From Polyangia bacterium (GTDB taxonomy: Bacteria > Myxococcota_A > Polyangia > Nannocystales > Nannocystaceae): a stretch of DNA of 64,000 bases. This document shows, one piece after another, positions 25,539 to 34,066 of this stretch (the first letter of the stretch is position 1; every line of letters begins with the position of its first letter). The position numbers and the translations under genes are program-made. The stretch spans positions 16,971 through 80,970 of the forward strand of contig JAUHWG010000038.1 of the NCBI GenBank assembly GCA_030424595.1. Reading direction: 5' to 3'. Below the pieces are notes generated by a model. The model saw only the letters and a list, made by a program, of their open reading frames with translations, had not been told where the DNA came from and did not search any database.

Positions 25539-27197
25539 ATGGTGGAACTTGTGGTTGTAGGTGGACGCGGGCTTCGCAGCCTCGCGGTGGTGGCCCTTGG
25601 CCTTGGCGCGGCGTTGTTGGGGGCGTGCAGCGGCGACGACGAGGCGACCACGACGATGACCGGGACCACAGGGACCGGGGTGACGACGGCGACGACGACG
25701 TCGACGACGACCGATCCGACGACGACGATGACGACGACGACGGACGGTGAGACCACCACCGCAGGGGAGACCACGGGTGCGCCCGCGAGCTGCGGCGACG
25801 GTGTCGTCGATGACGGTGAGGAGTGCGACGACGGCAACGGCGAGAACGGCGACGCGTGCACGAACCTCTGCACGGTCGCCGCCTGCGGCGACGGGATCGT
25901 CGGGCCCGGTGAGGCCTGTGATGACGGCAACGACGTCGACGATGACGAGTGCAGCAACAGCTGCGCACCCCTGAGCTGCGGCGACGGGATCCAGAGCGGC
26001 GATGAGGCCTGCGACGACGGCAACGCCGACAACACCGACGCTTGCCTCGACACCTGCGTGCTCGCGAGCTGCGGCGACTCCTACGTCCAGGAGGGCGTCG
26101 AGGAGTGCGATGACGGCAACGACGACGACGCTGACGCCTGTGTCGCCTGCGCGATGGCGGTGTGCGGCGACGGTGCTGTCCAGGACGGGATCGAGGAGTG
26201 CGACGACGGCAACGATGACGACACCGACGCCTGTCTCGCCGGCTGCATCGCCAACGTCTGCGGCGACGAGATCGTCCACGTCGGGGTCGAGGAGTGCGAC
26301 GACGGCAACGACGACGACACCGACGACTGTGTCGCCTGCGCCGACGCGGTCTGCGGCGACGGATTCGTCCAGGAGGGCGTCGAAGACTGCGACGACGGCA
26401 ACGACGTCGACGACGACGACTGCAGCAACGCCTGCGAGGTGACCGTCCTCGCCAACTGCAAGGAGATCAAGGCCGCCAAGCCGGAGTCGGTGAGCGGCCT
26501 CTTCATCATCGATCCGGACCTTGACGGGCCAAACCCGCCCTTCCAGGCCTACTGCGACATGACGACCGACGCCGGCGGGTGGACGCTGATCCTCAACCGC
26601 AGCGTCAACTCCGACAACACCGGGCAGCCGGACATCAACCTCATCAACGGCACCTTCGACAACACCCGGGCGAACAACTGGAACTACGACGTCGACCACT
26701 TCTGGGCCGACGCGACCGACATCGTCTTCGCCGACCGCGAGAACAACCTCTGCGACAACTGCGAGATCTCAGGCTATGACGCGGCGATCCGCGTCGCCAA
26801 GCCGATGATCGACGCCTACTCCCCGGCCTGCACCAACATCTCGACCGGGCTCTCGGCGAAGAAGCTGGTCGGGCCGAGCGCTGGTCAGACCGGGACCGCC
26901 TATATGTGCGCGGCGTCGCTTGGTTGGGGCAACTGTAGCGGCAAGGTCTGTCACTACGGGACCCACACGACCAACACCCCAAACAACGGGTCGTGGTCGC
27001 AAAACCAGTGGAACGAGATGCACTTCCCCTCGAAGTACTCGAGCTACGCGGCCCACGGGGATCACCAGAACGAGGGCAGCGCCTGGTGTCGGAGCTGCGG
27101 CGGCGGACAGGCGCCGATCGTCAACCAGTCGAGCACCTGCTGCAAGCAGTCGAACCAGAACAACGCCAAGTCGCGGTGGACGATCTGGGTCCGGTAG
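25539..27197 (+). CDS. Surface lipoprotein: DUF4215 repeats plus fibrinogen-like domain
   Basis: A 552-residue predicted lipoprotein. The signal peptide ends at lipobox LLGAC, then a Thr-rich stalk (about 35-85) that is likely disordered. Residues about 88-305 hold seven Cys-rich repeats of CGDG...EECDDGN type (DUF4215/myxobacterial Cys-repeat). Residues about 310-552 resemble a fibrinogen-related domain: CKEIKAAKPESVSG, then FQAYCDMTTDAGGWTLIL, with many Asn/Asp and Cys residues in the C-terminal half. Such domains bind glycans or proteins and often calcium. The architecture implies a surface-displayed adhesin or recognition protein. A paralogue begins at 63098. Confidence 0.88.
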   Translation: MVELVVVGGRGLRSLAVVALGLGAALLGACSGDDEATTTMTGTTGTGVTTATTTSTTTDPTTTMTTTTDGETTTAGETTGAPASCGDGVVDDGEECDDGNGENGDACTNLCTVAACGDGIVGPGEACDDGNDVDDDECSNSCAPLSCGDGIQSGDEACDDGNADNTDACLDTCVLASCGDSYVQEGVEECDDGNDDDADACVACAMAVCGDGAVQDGIEECDDGNDDDTDACLAGCIANVCGDEIVHVGVEECDDGNDDDTDDCVACADAVCGDGFVQEGVEDCDDGNDVDDDDCSNACEVTVLANCKEIKAAKPESVSGLFIIDPDLDGPNPPFQAYCDMTTDAGGWTLILNRSVNSDNTGQPDINLINGTFDNTRANNWNYDVDHFWADATDIVFADRENNLCDNCEISGYDAAIRVAKPMIDAYSPACTNISTGLSAKKLVGPSAGQTGTAYMCAASLGWGNCSGKVCHYGTHTTNTPNNGSWSQNQWNEMHFPSKYSSYAAHGDHQNEGSAWCRSCGGGQAPIVNQSSTCCKQSNQNNAKSRWTIWVR

Positions 27198-27222
27198 GCA
27201 GGGGAACCGGCGAGGAGCGGGA

Positions 27223-27927
27223 TCAGAAGGCGCACCCCGAGGGGAGGGGCTCCGAGCTCTCCAGGCCCTCGGCGAAGCTGGCGGTGATCGTCGCGTCGAC
27301 CGTGAAGCCCGCGTTCGCGCTGCCTCGCATCGCTTGCCCGCCGTAGCCGCCAGGGTTCATGTGGGCGCGGACGATCACGGTGTCGTCACTGCCGACGTCG
27401 ACCGGGCCGCCGCTGCGGGTGAAGGGCTGCTCGTCGACGTGGCTGTGCGCGAGGATCCGACGATAGAGGAGCTCGCCCTCGGGGGTCACGACCTCCCACC
27501 AGTCGGCGTAGTTCGAGCAGCCGACGTCGGGGCTTTGGAGCTCGACGCTGAAGCTCGTGCCGCGGACGCTGACGCTGAGCACATCCGCCAGCGGAGCGTT
27601 GGCTTCGGTGGTGGACGCGTCGGTGGTGGAGCCGGTGGAGCCGGCGGAGCCGGCCGAGCCGGTCGAGTTGGAGTCGGCCGCCGATCCCTCCGCGGCCGCG
27701 CTCCCCGTCGCCGAGTCCGAGCTCGGAGCGGTCGACGCCGTCGGCGCTGTCGAGGTCGGCTCCCCGCGGGTGCACCCCCCGACCAGTGCGCCCAAGGGTG
27801 TGACCAGGCCGACGACGAGCGCGAGCGCGAGCCGCGAGCGCCCTCGCCAGGCTTCGGGGCGACCGAGGGACGAGGGGCGAGCAGCGGAGCGCGACACGCC
27901 TCCAACAAAGCAGGCGAAGCCCTCCAC
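27223..27927 (-). CDS. Predicted lipoprotein, unknown function
   Basis: A 234-residue exported protein. After an Arg-rich n-region and hydrophobic core, the lipobox is LVGGC, followed by a Ser/Ala/Thr/Gly-rich linker (about 55-105). A globular C-terminal domain follows with conserved-looking WWEVVTPEGELLYRRIL and HSHVDEQPFTRSGGPV. I recognise this pattern only as a conserved hypothetical domain. The start is uncertain: GTG at 27927, or GTG at 27897, which still leaves a full signal peptide. It is convergent with the fibrinogen-like lipoprotein gene. Confidence 0.72.
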   Translation of the reverse strand: MEGFACFVGGVSRSAARPSSLGRPEAWRGRSRLALALVVGLVTPLGALVGGCTRGEPTSTAPTASTAPSSDSATGSAAAEGSAADSNSTGSAGSAGSTGSTTDASTTEANAPLADVLSVSVRGTSFSVELQSPDVGCSNYADWWEVVTPEGELLYRRILAHSHVDEQPFTRSGGPVDVGSDDTVIVRAHMNPGGYGGQAMRGSANAGFTVDATITASFAEGLESSEPLPSGCAF

Positions 27928-27978
27928 GGCAAGGGCTCATCGGCCCCGGTCAGCGAGCAGTCCGCGGCGCAAGTCCGG

Positions 27979-28076
27979 TGTGCTCTCGCGCCGCAGGTGT
28001 CGCTCCTCGGGGCTTCGACAGGACGCCGCTGCGCGGGGCTCTCCTGCGAGTTGTGGCGGAGCCGAGAGGGGCGACG
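27979..28076 (-). repeat. Dispersed palindromic intergenic repeat, copy B
   Basis: On the minus strand these 98 bases align without gaps to the copy at 62606-62706: CGTCGCCCCTCTCGGCTCCG is identical at the left end, and GAGGAGCGAC and GCGGCGCGAG are shared to the right. The two arms (left CGTCGCCCCTC, right GAGGAGCGAC) are complementary, so the element can fold back. It sits between the lipoprotein and EF-hand genes. Confidence 0.85.
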
Positions 28077-28113
28077 GGGGCAAGAGCGCGAGCAGGAGGC
28101 TTGCGCGGGGCGC

Positions 28114-28374
28114 TCAGTCCGCGGTGCTCGGCGGGTCCCCGAGGATCGCGAGCTCCCACATGTGCAGCCACTCCTTGAGGGTGATGACCCCGTCGGCGTT
28201 GAAGTCGGCGCGGGCGAGCTCGCGGTCGATCACGGCGGCGCTCGGGTGGTGGCCGGCGGCCTCCATCGCCGCGCGCAGCTCCTCGCGGGTGATCTCGCCG
28301 TCACCGTTGGGGTCGAGGCGGTGGAATTCCTCGCTGATCGAGGCGATCTGATCTTCGTTGAGTCGTCGCTGCAT
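28114..28374 (-). CDS. Small two-EF-hand protein
   Basis: An 86-residue protein with two canonical EF-hand calcium loops: DPNGDGEITREE (about 21-32) and DFNADGVITLKE (about 57-68). Both loops have Asp at positions 1, 3 and 5 (Asn at 3) and Glu at 12, so calcium binding is likely. No signal peptide, so it is cytoplasmic and resembles calmodulin-like or calerythrin-type small proteins of actinobacteria and myxobacteria. It starts 81 bases after the stop of the methylmalonyl-CoA mutase large subunit on the same strand and may be co-transcribed. Confidence 0.9.
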   Translation of the reverse strand: MQRRLNEDQIASISEEFHRLDPNGDGEITREELRAAMEAAGHHPSAAVIDRELARADFNADGVITLKEWLHMWELAILGDPPSTAD

Positions 28375-28455
28375 GGTCGTCTTGTGGATCTGCGTGAGTG
28401 CGTGAGGGGGTACGTGCGCGGACGTGAGCGGACGTGGGCAGGTGGTGTCGCGGGC

Positions 28456-30720
28456 TCAGGTCGCCGCGGCCGGGCCCGGCTCCGGGTCCAGCTCGAGGCC
28501 CAAGACCTCGGCGATCTGGCGGACCATCGCGGCGGCGGCGACGTGCAGGACGGTGCCGGGGCCGAAGACGGCGGCGACGCCCATCGCCTCGAGCTTGGCG
28601 AAGTCCTGGGGCGGGATCACGCCGCCGACGACCACCAAGATGTCCTCGCGGCCGAGCCGCGCGAGCTCCGTCTGGAGGGCGGGGACCAGCGTCAGGTGAC
28701 CGGCGGCGAGGGATGAGACGCCGACGACGTGCACGTCGTTCTCGACCGCCTGCATCGCCGTCTCCTCCGGGGTCTGGAAGAGCGGGCCGATGTCGACGTC
28801 GAAGCCCATGTCGGCGAAGCCGGTGGCGATCACCTTGGCCCCGCGGTCATGGCCGTCCTGGCCCATCTTCGCGACCAGCAGGCGCGGGCGTCGGCCCTCG
28901 GCCTCGGCGAAGGCGGCGGCGAGCGCTTGCACGGCGGCGACGCGGTCGGTGTCGTTGGCCACCGACGCAGCGTACACGCCGGCGATCGTCCGCGTCTCCG
29001 CCTGATGCCGGCCCCAGACCGCCTCGAGGGCGCTCGAGATCTCGCCGACGGTCGCCTTGGCGCGGGCCGCCTCGACGGCGAGCGCGAGGAGGTTGCCCTC
29101 TCCCTTCGCCGCCCGGGTGAGGGCGCCTAGGGCGGTCTTCACAGCGCTCTCATCGCGGCTCGCGCGGAGCTCCGCGAGGCGTCGGAGCTGGGCCTCACGG
29201 ACCGCCGAGTTGTCGACGCTGAGGACGTCGACCGTCTGCTCCTTCGCGGGCCTGTAGCTGTTGACGCCGACGAGGGTCTGCTGGCCGCTGTCGATCCGCG
29301 CCTGGGTCCGCGCCGCGGCCTCCTCGATCCGCAGCTTGGGCAGCCCGCGCTCGATCGCCTTGGCCATCCCGCCGAGCTCCTCGACCTCCTCGATCAGGGC
29401 CCAGGCCTTCGCCGCGAGGTCGTGGGTCAGCTGCTCCAGGAAGTAGGAGCCCCCCAGCGGGTCGACGACCCTGCAGAGGTCGGTCTCCTCCTGGAGGTAG
29501 ATCTGGGTGTTGCGGGCGATCCTCGCCGAGAAGACGCTGGGCAGGGCGAGCGCCTCGTCAAAGGCGTTGGTGTGCAGCGACTGGGTGCCGCCGAGGGTCG
29601 CGGCGAGGGCCTCGACGCAGGTCCTGGCGACGTTGTTGTAGGGGTCTTGGGCCGCGAGGCTCCAGCCCGAGGTCTGTGAGTGGGTCCGCAGCGCCAGGGA
29701 CTTCGGGTCCTTGGCGCCGACGCTCTGCATCAGCTTGGCCCAGAGGAGACGGCCGGCGCGGAGCTTGGCGATCTCCATGAAGGTCGACATGCCGATCCCC
29801 CAAAAGAACGAGATCCGCGGCGCGAAGGCGTCGACGTCGAGGCCCGCGCGCATGCCCGTTCGGACATATTCGAGCCCGTCCGCGAGGGTGTAGGCGAGCT
29901 CCAGGTCGGCGGTCGCCCCCGCCTCCTGCATGTGGTAGCCGGAGACCGAGATCGAGTAAAAGCGCGGCATCTCGGCCGCCGTGTACGCAAAAATGTCCGC
30001 GATCACCCGCAGCGACGGCGTCGGCGGGTAGATGTACGTGTTGCGGACCATGAACTCCTTGAGGATGTCGTTTTGGATGGTCCCGCTCAGCTTCTCGCGG
30101 CTGACGCCCTGCTCCTCGGCGGCGACGATGTAGAGGGCCATGATCGGCAGGACCGCGCCGTTCATGGTCATCGACACCGAGGTCCGATCGAGGGGGATCC
30201 CCGCGAAGAGGAGGCGCATGTCGAGGATCGAGTCGATCGCCACCCCGGCCATGCCGACGTCGCCGACGACCCGCGGATGATCGGAGTCGTAGCCGCGGTG
30301 GGTCGCCAGATCGAAGGCGATGCTGAGGCCCTTCTGCCCCTCCGCCAGGTTGCGACGGTAGAAGGCGTTGCTCTCCTCGGCGGTCGAGAAGCCGGCGTAC
30401 TGGCGGATCGTCCAGGGGCGCCGGGTGTACATCGTCGCGTAGGGCCCGCGGAGGTAGGGCGCGGTCCCGGGGACGGTCGCGAGGTGATCGACGTTGGCGT
30501 GGACGGAGGCGTCGTAGAGGGGGGCGACGTCGATCCCCTCGGCGGTCCGCCACGGTGTGGGCGGCGCCTCGGCCTCCGCGGGCGCTGCCGTCGCGCCCGC
30601 CTTGTCTGTCCCTGGGGACATGTTATCTGCGCGGCTAGCGAGGGCGTCGAAGTCGAGGTTGGCGAAGTCGGGCGTTTTTGTTTTTGTTTTTGTTTTCGTC
30701 GTCGTCGTCGTCGTCGTCAT
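28456..30720 (-). CDS. Methylmalonyl-CoA mutase, large (B12-binding) subunit
   Basis: A 754-residue catalytic subunit interconverting (R)-methylmalonyl-CoA and succinyl-CoA, feeding propionate or odd-chain/branched-chain carbon into the TCA cycle. The TIM-barrel half includes the family block RPWTIRQYAGFSTAEESNAF (about 99-118). The C-terminal cobalamin domain has DGHDRG (D622, H624, G627, the DxHxxG lower-ligand motif) and later the GxxG element VVGGVIP. The first 16 residues are a simple-sequence run of Thr and Lys-Thr not seen in typical MCM. Its ATG overlaps the small-subunit stop by 4 bases, so the two are translationally coupled. Confidence 0.96.
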   Translation of the reverse strand: MTTTTTTTKTKTKTKTPDFANLDFDALASRADNMSPGTDKAGATAAPAEAEAPPTPWRTAEGIDVAPLYDASVHANVDHLATVPGTAPYLRGPYATMYTRRPWTIRQYAGFSTAEESNAFYRRNLAEGQKGLSIAFDLATHRGYDSDHPRVVGDVGMAGVAIDSILDMRLLFAGIPLDRTSVSMTMNGAVLPIMALYIVAAEEQGVSREKLSGTIQNDILKEFMVRNTYIYPPTPSLRVIADIFAYTAAEMPRFYSISVSGYHMQEAGATADLELAYTLADGLEYVRTGMRAGLDVDAFAPRISFFWGIGMSTFMEIAKLRAGRLLWAKLMQSVGAKDPKSLALRTHSQTSGWSLAAQDPYNNVARTCVEALAATLGGTQSLHTNAFDEALALPSVFSARIARNTQIYLQEETDLCRVVDPLGGSYFLEQLTHDLAAKAWALIEEVEELGGMAKAIERGLPKLRIEEAAARTQARIDSGQQTLVGVNSYRPAKEQTVDVLSVDNSAVREAQLRRLAELRASRDESAVKTALGALTRAAKGEGNLLALAVEAARAKATVGEISSALEAVWGRHQAETRTIAGVYAASVANDTDRVAAVQALAAAFAEAEGRRPRLLVAKMGQDGHDRGAKVIATGFADMGFDVDIGPLFQTPEETAMQAVENDVHVVGVSSLAAGHLTLVPALQTELARLGREDILVVVGGVIPPQDFAKLEAMGVAAVFGPGTVLHVAAAAMVRQIAEVLGLELDPEPGPAAAT

Positions 30721-32795
30721 CGTCCGGCCTCTCGGGTGATGGTTGCGCGGAGGCGCCGGAGGGCCGAGAGCGCCTCGCCGCCACGGGCGAGGAAGAGGTC
30801 GACGCCGGCGGCGACGAGGGCGGCCTTGGCGGCCTCATCCTTGGGTCCCCCGGCGATCGCGATCACCTCTGCGCCGGTCCGCTGGAGCTCGGGGATCAGG
30901 CGGGGGAGGAGCACCGGATAGTCGTCCTCGGTGGCGACGATCACGGCGGCCCTGGAGGTCGCCTGGGCGAAACTCGCCGCGGCCGCGTCGGCCGCGGAGG
31001 CGCCGTCGAAGAGCGTGTCGGCCCCCTCGGCGACGATCCCACCGCTGGCCAGGAGCGCCTGCGTGAAGTCGATACGCGGCTTGATCGCCGCGAGCGCGCC
31101 GACGCAGAGGACGGGGATGCTCGCCGCTCCGGCGCCGCGGAGGGCCTCAAAGGGCGCTGCGAGCCGCTCGCGGACGAGGGCGGGCGCGTCGTCGGTCGCC
31201 CCGGCGTCGACGAGGGCCGCGAAGGTCACGCCTTCGCCGAGCGCGTCGGCGACGGCTCCGACGCTGCGATCCGCGAGGGGCAGCGGCGCGACCTCGGCCT
31301 CGTGGGGGGGCGAGAGGAGCGTCCGCTCGAGGACGCTCGGCGTGCCCTCACCGTTGATCGCGTAGCGGTTGACGCCGGTGATCGGCGACCGTGCACGGGC
31401 GACGTCGGCGGCCGCGGAGGAGCTCGCGTCGGCGAGGCGCCTCTGGAGAGCGCCGCGGCCGAGCTCCGCCGCGATCCCGCCCGCCGCCTCGATCTCCTGG
31501 ACACGCTCCCAGGCGGCCCGGGCCAGGCTCTCGGTCAGGGACTCGACGTACCAGGAGCCCCCCGCCGGATCGGCGACGCGGCCCAGGTGGCACTCCTCGC
31601 GGAGGAGGAGCTGGGTGTTGCTCGCCATGCGCCGGGCATCCTCGTCGGCGCGGCCGAGGGCGTCGGTGAAGGCGGGCGTGGCGATGCTCTGGGCCCCGGC
31701 GATGGCGCCGACGAAGGCGCTCGTGGTCCCGCGCAGGAGGTTGACCCACGGATCGAAGGCGCTGAGCTCTCGCCAGGACCCCTCGAGGTGGAGGGGGACG
31801 GAGGCGCTCTGCGCCGGCGCGCCGCAGGCGAGGAGGACCCTCGCGGCGAGGAGGCGGGCGGCCCTGACCTTGGCGATCCCGACGAAGAGATCGCGGTCGA
31901 CGCTGAGGGCTGCGAGGAGGCGCGGGGCGATGAGCTCGACGCCGATCCCGAGGCGGCCGAGTCGGCGAACGTGATCGATGATCGTGCAGAGGAGGAGGGC
32001 GATCTCCTCGCTCGCGCCGGCTCCGGCGTCGGCGTAGGGGACCGCCGTGGCGAGGACGGTGCGGACTTGGGGCGCGGTCTCGGCGAGCGAGCGCAGGCTG
32101 GCGGCGAGATCTTCGTAGGCGCGGTCGAGGCCGCCGCCGAGGTGGCCGCGGAGGGCGAAGGCGGAGATCGGATCGCCGCCGATCGTCAGCCGGAGGGCGC
32201 GGGGATCGAGGCCTCGGCGCTCCGCGAGGGTGAGGACCCCTGCCGTGATCGGCAGCGCTGCGACGCCGGCCTCGATCACCAGATCTCCGGCGAGATCGAT
32301 CCCGTCGAGGAGCGCGTCGAGCTCCTCGAGATCGCGCACGACGACGCCCGGACGGATCGGCCCGGGCGCGCCAGGACGTCGATCCCCCGCTTGCATGCGC
32401 TCATCGAGGCGGAACCACAGCGAGTCCGCGCCGTTTGCCAGATCGGCGCGGGCGTCCGCGTTCGCCGCGCGCACGGAGGTCGTGTCGATCGTCTGGCGGA
32501 TGCTCCAGCGGTGCTCGCCAGCCTGGGCCCCGCGGAGGAAGGGGGCCTCGCCGGGGCTGCGGCCCAGCGCTGCGCGCTGCTCCTGCGAGATCTGTCCGAT
32601 CTCGTCGCCGCAGTAGAGCGGCTCTAGGGTGACGCCGTGTCGGGTCTGCCGCCGGAGGACCTCGAGGGGGGCGCCCGCGAGCTCGCGGAGCGCACGTCGC
32701 TCCCAAGCGTCGCGGCCGACGGGGGGGAATTCGCAGAGGCGCGGCGGCGCCTCACCGGATCGTGGCTCGGACACGGCGGCATCATAGCCGCTCAC
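30717..32795 (-). CDS. Methylmalonyl-CoA mutase, small subunit
   Basis: A 692-residue homologue of the large subunit that lacks the DxHxxG cobalamin motif, so it is the non-catalytic partner of the heterodimer. It keeps the barrel order (VTLEPLYCGDEI; a WSIRQTIDTT block; NTQLLLREECHLGRVADPAGGSWYVE), and its degenerate C-terminal domain ends RRLRATITREAGR. A GTG at 32795 starts the frame; a second GTG seven codons in is possible. It forms an operon with the large subunit through a 4-base ATGA overlap. No meaB/argK GTPase or epimerase lies in the window. Confidence 0.93.
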   Translation of the reverse strand: MSGYDAAVSEPRSGEAPPRLCEFPPVGRDAWERRALRELAGAPLEVLRRQTRHGVTLEPLYCGDEIGQISQEQRAALGRSPGEAPFLRGAQAGEHRWSIRQTIDTTSVRAANADARADLANGADSLWFRLDERMQAGDRRPGAPGPIRPGVVVRDLEELDALLDGIDLAGDLVIEAGVAALPITAGVLTLAERRGLDPRALRLTIGGDPISAFALRGHLGGGLDRAYEDLAASLRSLAETAPQVRTVLATAVPYADAGAGASEEIALLLCTIIDHVRRLGRLGIGVELIAPRLLAALSVDRDLFVGIAKVRAARLLAARVLLACGAPAQSASVPLHLEGSWRELSAFDPWVNLLRGTTSAFVGAIAGAQSIATPAFTDALGRADEDARRMASNTQLLLREECHLGRVADPAGGSWYVESLTESLARAAWERVQEIEAAGGIAAELGRGALQRRLADASSSAAADVARARSPITGVNRYAINGEGTPSVLERTLLSPPHEAEVAPLPLADRSVGAVADALGEGVTFAALVDAGATDDAPALVRERLAAPFEALRGAGAASIPVLCVGALAAIKPRIDFTQALLASGGIVAEGADTLFDGASAADAAAASFAQATSRAAVIVATEDDYPVLLPRLIPELQRTGAEVIAIAGGPKDEAAKAALVAAGVDLFLARGGEALSALRRLRATITREAGR

Positions 32796-32846
32796 CTCTG
32801 TCGGCGGGCGCCTCCTCGGTTCACCCGGGGATCCACCCCAGGGCGC

Positions 32847-32890
32847 GGCCGTGAAGCGGCCGTGACTTGCCGTGAATGGCCGTGAATGGC
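32847..32890. repeat. Short GGCCGTGAA-type repeats
   Basis: About four variant copies of GCGGCCGTGA / TGGCCGTGAA lie in the 113-base gap between the MCM small subunit start and the end of the PhyH-family gene. Confidence 0.7.
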
Positions 32891-32908
32891 CCCCTCGCGC
32901 CTTCTCGT

Positions 32909-33802
32909 CTACTTTGGCTGGAACAGACGGCGCCCCGGAAAGTTGTGCACGTCGCGGAACCAGGGCTTGGCGAAGGTGAAATAGAGGATCGGTCGGATCC
33001 GATCGGTGCGGTTGGCGAGACCGCGGTGGAGGAGTCGATAGTCGAAGAGGAGGGCAGATCCCGCAGGGACCTCCAGGGGGAGAGGACGTCCTCGCCAGCC
33101 GATGGTCCGCATGTGCTGTGCGGACTGCTCGTAGATCTCAGGGACGCCGCGGGTCAGCTGATGCGATCCCGGGCACAGCTCGGTGCCGCCGATCTCGGGG
33201 GTGATGTCGACGAGCGGGACAAACACGTTGAGGCAGTGCGGCGGCAGGATCGGGACCTCGGGGCCGAAGAGGTGCTCCCCGTCGGTGTGCCAGGGCTGCT
33301 CCGCGGCGCCGCCCAGGGTCATCAAGAGGCCGCAGAAGAGGAGCGTCGCCTCGCCGCCCAGGAGTTCGTCGACCAGCGGTCGCCAGGGAGCGTCGGCGCG
33401 GAGCGGAGCCTCGTCGAAGGGGGCCGTGTCGGTGCCGTAGAGCATGTCGTAGCGGCCTGGGGCGCGGGCGACGATCTCGGCGTAGCCGTTGTCGGTGCCC
33501 CGCTCGATCGCCGGTTCGCCGCGGCGCTTCACCTCGCTCAGGCAGCGGTGCAGACGCTCCTCGGAGGCCTCCCGGCAACGCTCCAAGAACTCCCCTTGGA
33601 TCGCCGAACGCTGCCAACACAGGCCGTAGCGGTCGAAGAGATCGACGGCGCGGCGGATCGTCGGGCTCGTGGTGGAGCCCCGTAGCTCGAGCTCCTCAAG
33701 GTCGACCGATGTCGTCGAGGGATCCTCGCTCCTCGTCCTCTGGGGTCGGGTCGAGCGGCTCAGCGTCGTCATCACACGTAGGTCTCGCATGGATAACGAC
33801 AT
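32909..33802 (-). CDS. Phytanoyl-CoA dioxygenase (PhyH) family protein
   Basis: A 297-residue Fe(II)/2-oxoglutarate dioxygenase. The metal-binding facial triad is H172-x-D174 (WHTDGE) and H259 (LLHRGLANRT), with the downstream Arg that binds 2-oxoglutarate. PGSHQLTRG after the HxD is typical of PhyH relatives. Substrate could be a small metabolite, lipid or natural-product intermediate; nothing in the context decides. The start is uncertain (ATG at 33802, 33790 or 33772). It is divergent from the solute-binding lipoprotein. Confidence 0.88.
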   Translation of the reverse strand: MSLSMRDLRVMTTLSRSTRPQRTRSEDPSTTSVDLEELELRGSTTSPTIRRAVDLFDRYGLCWQRSAIQGEFLERCREASEERLHRCLSEVKRRGEPAIERGTDNGYAEIVARAPGRYDMLYGTDTAPFDEAPLRADAPWRPLVDELLGGEATLLFCGLLMTLGGAAEQPWHTDGEHLFGPEVPILPPHCLNVFVPLVDITPEIGGTELCPGSHQLTRGVPEIYEQSAQHMRTIGWRGRPLPLEVPAGSALLFDYRLLHRGLANRTDRIRPILYFTFAKPWFRDVHNFPGRRLFQPK

Positions 33803-34066
33803 GAGCGTAGTGAGACGCACAAAAGGATCACAATTTATATTGCGGAGTCTCCTGCTCGTAGGTCCAAACGCGGACGCTGGGCGACGGTGCACCTGCAACA
33901 ACACCGAGGAGGCGGCCTTTGACCTCGGCCTCCTAGAGACGGTCTTGGCTCGACCTCCGGGGGCGCGTCGTCGCGCGCACGGGCGCGCGCGGGAATGCCC
34001 GCAGCGGGGGCTCAGAGCCTCAGCGTCGGTATCCAAGTCGACGGCGGTGGTACTACACTGCGCGAG
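33803..34066. promoter_or_regulatory. Divergent promoter region with A+T-rich patch
   Basis: A 264-base gap between divergent PhyH-type and solute-binding genes. Around 33820-33845 lies ACAAAAGGATCACAATTTAT and following bases, much richer in A+T than the surroundings. On the minus strand it contains a TATAAA-like -10, suiting a promoter for the PhyH gene. No matching -35 is obvious, so this is a suggestion only. Confidence 0.35.
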
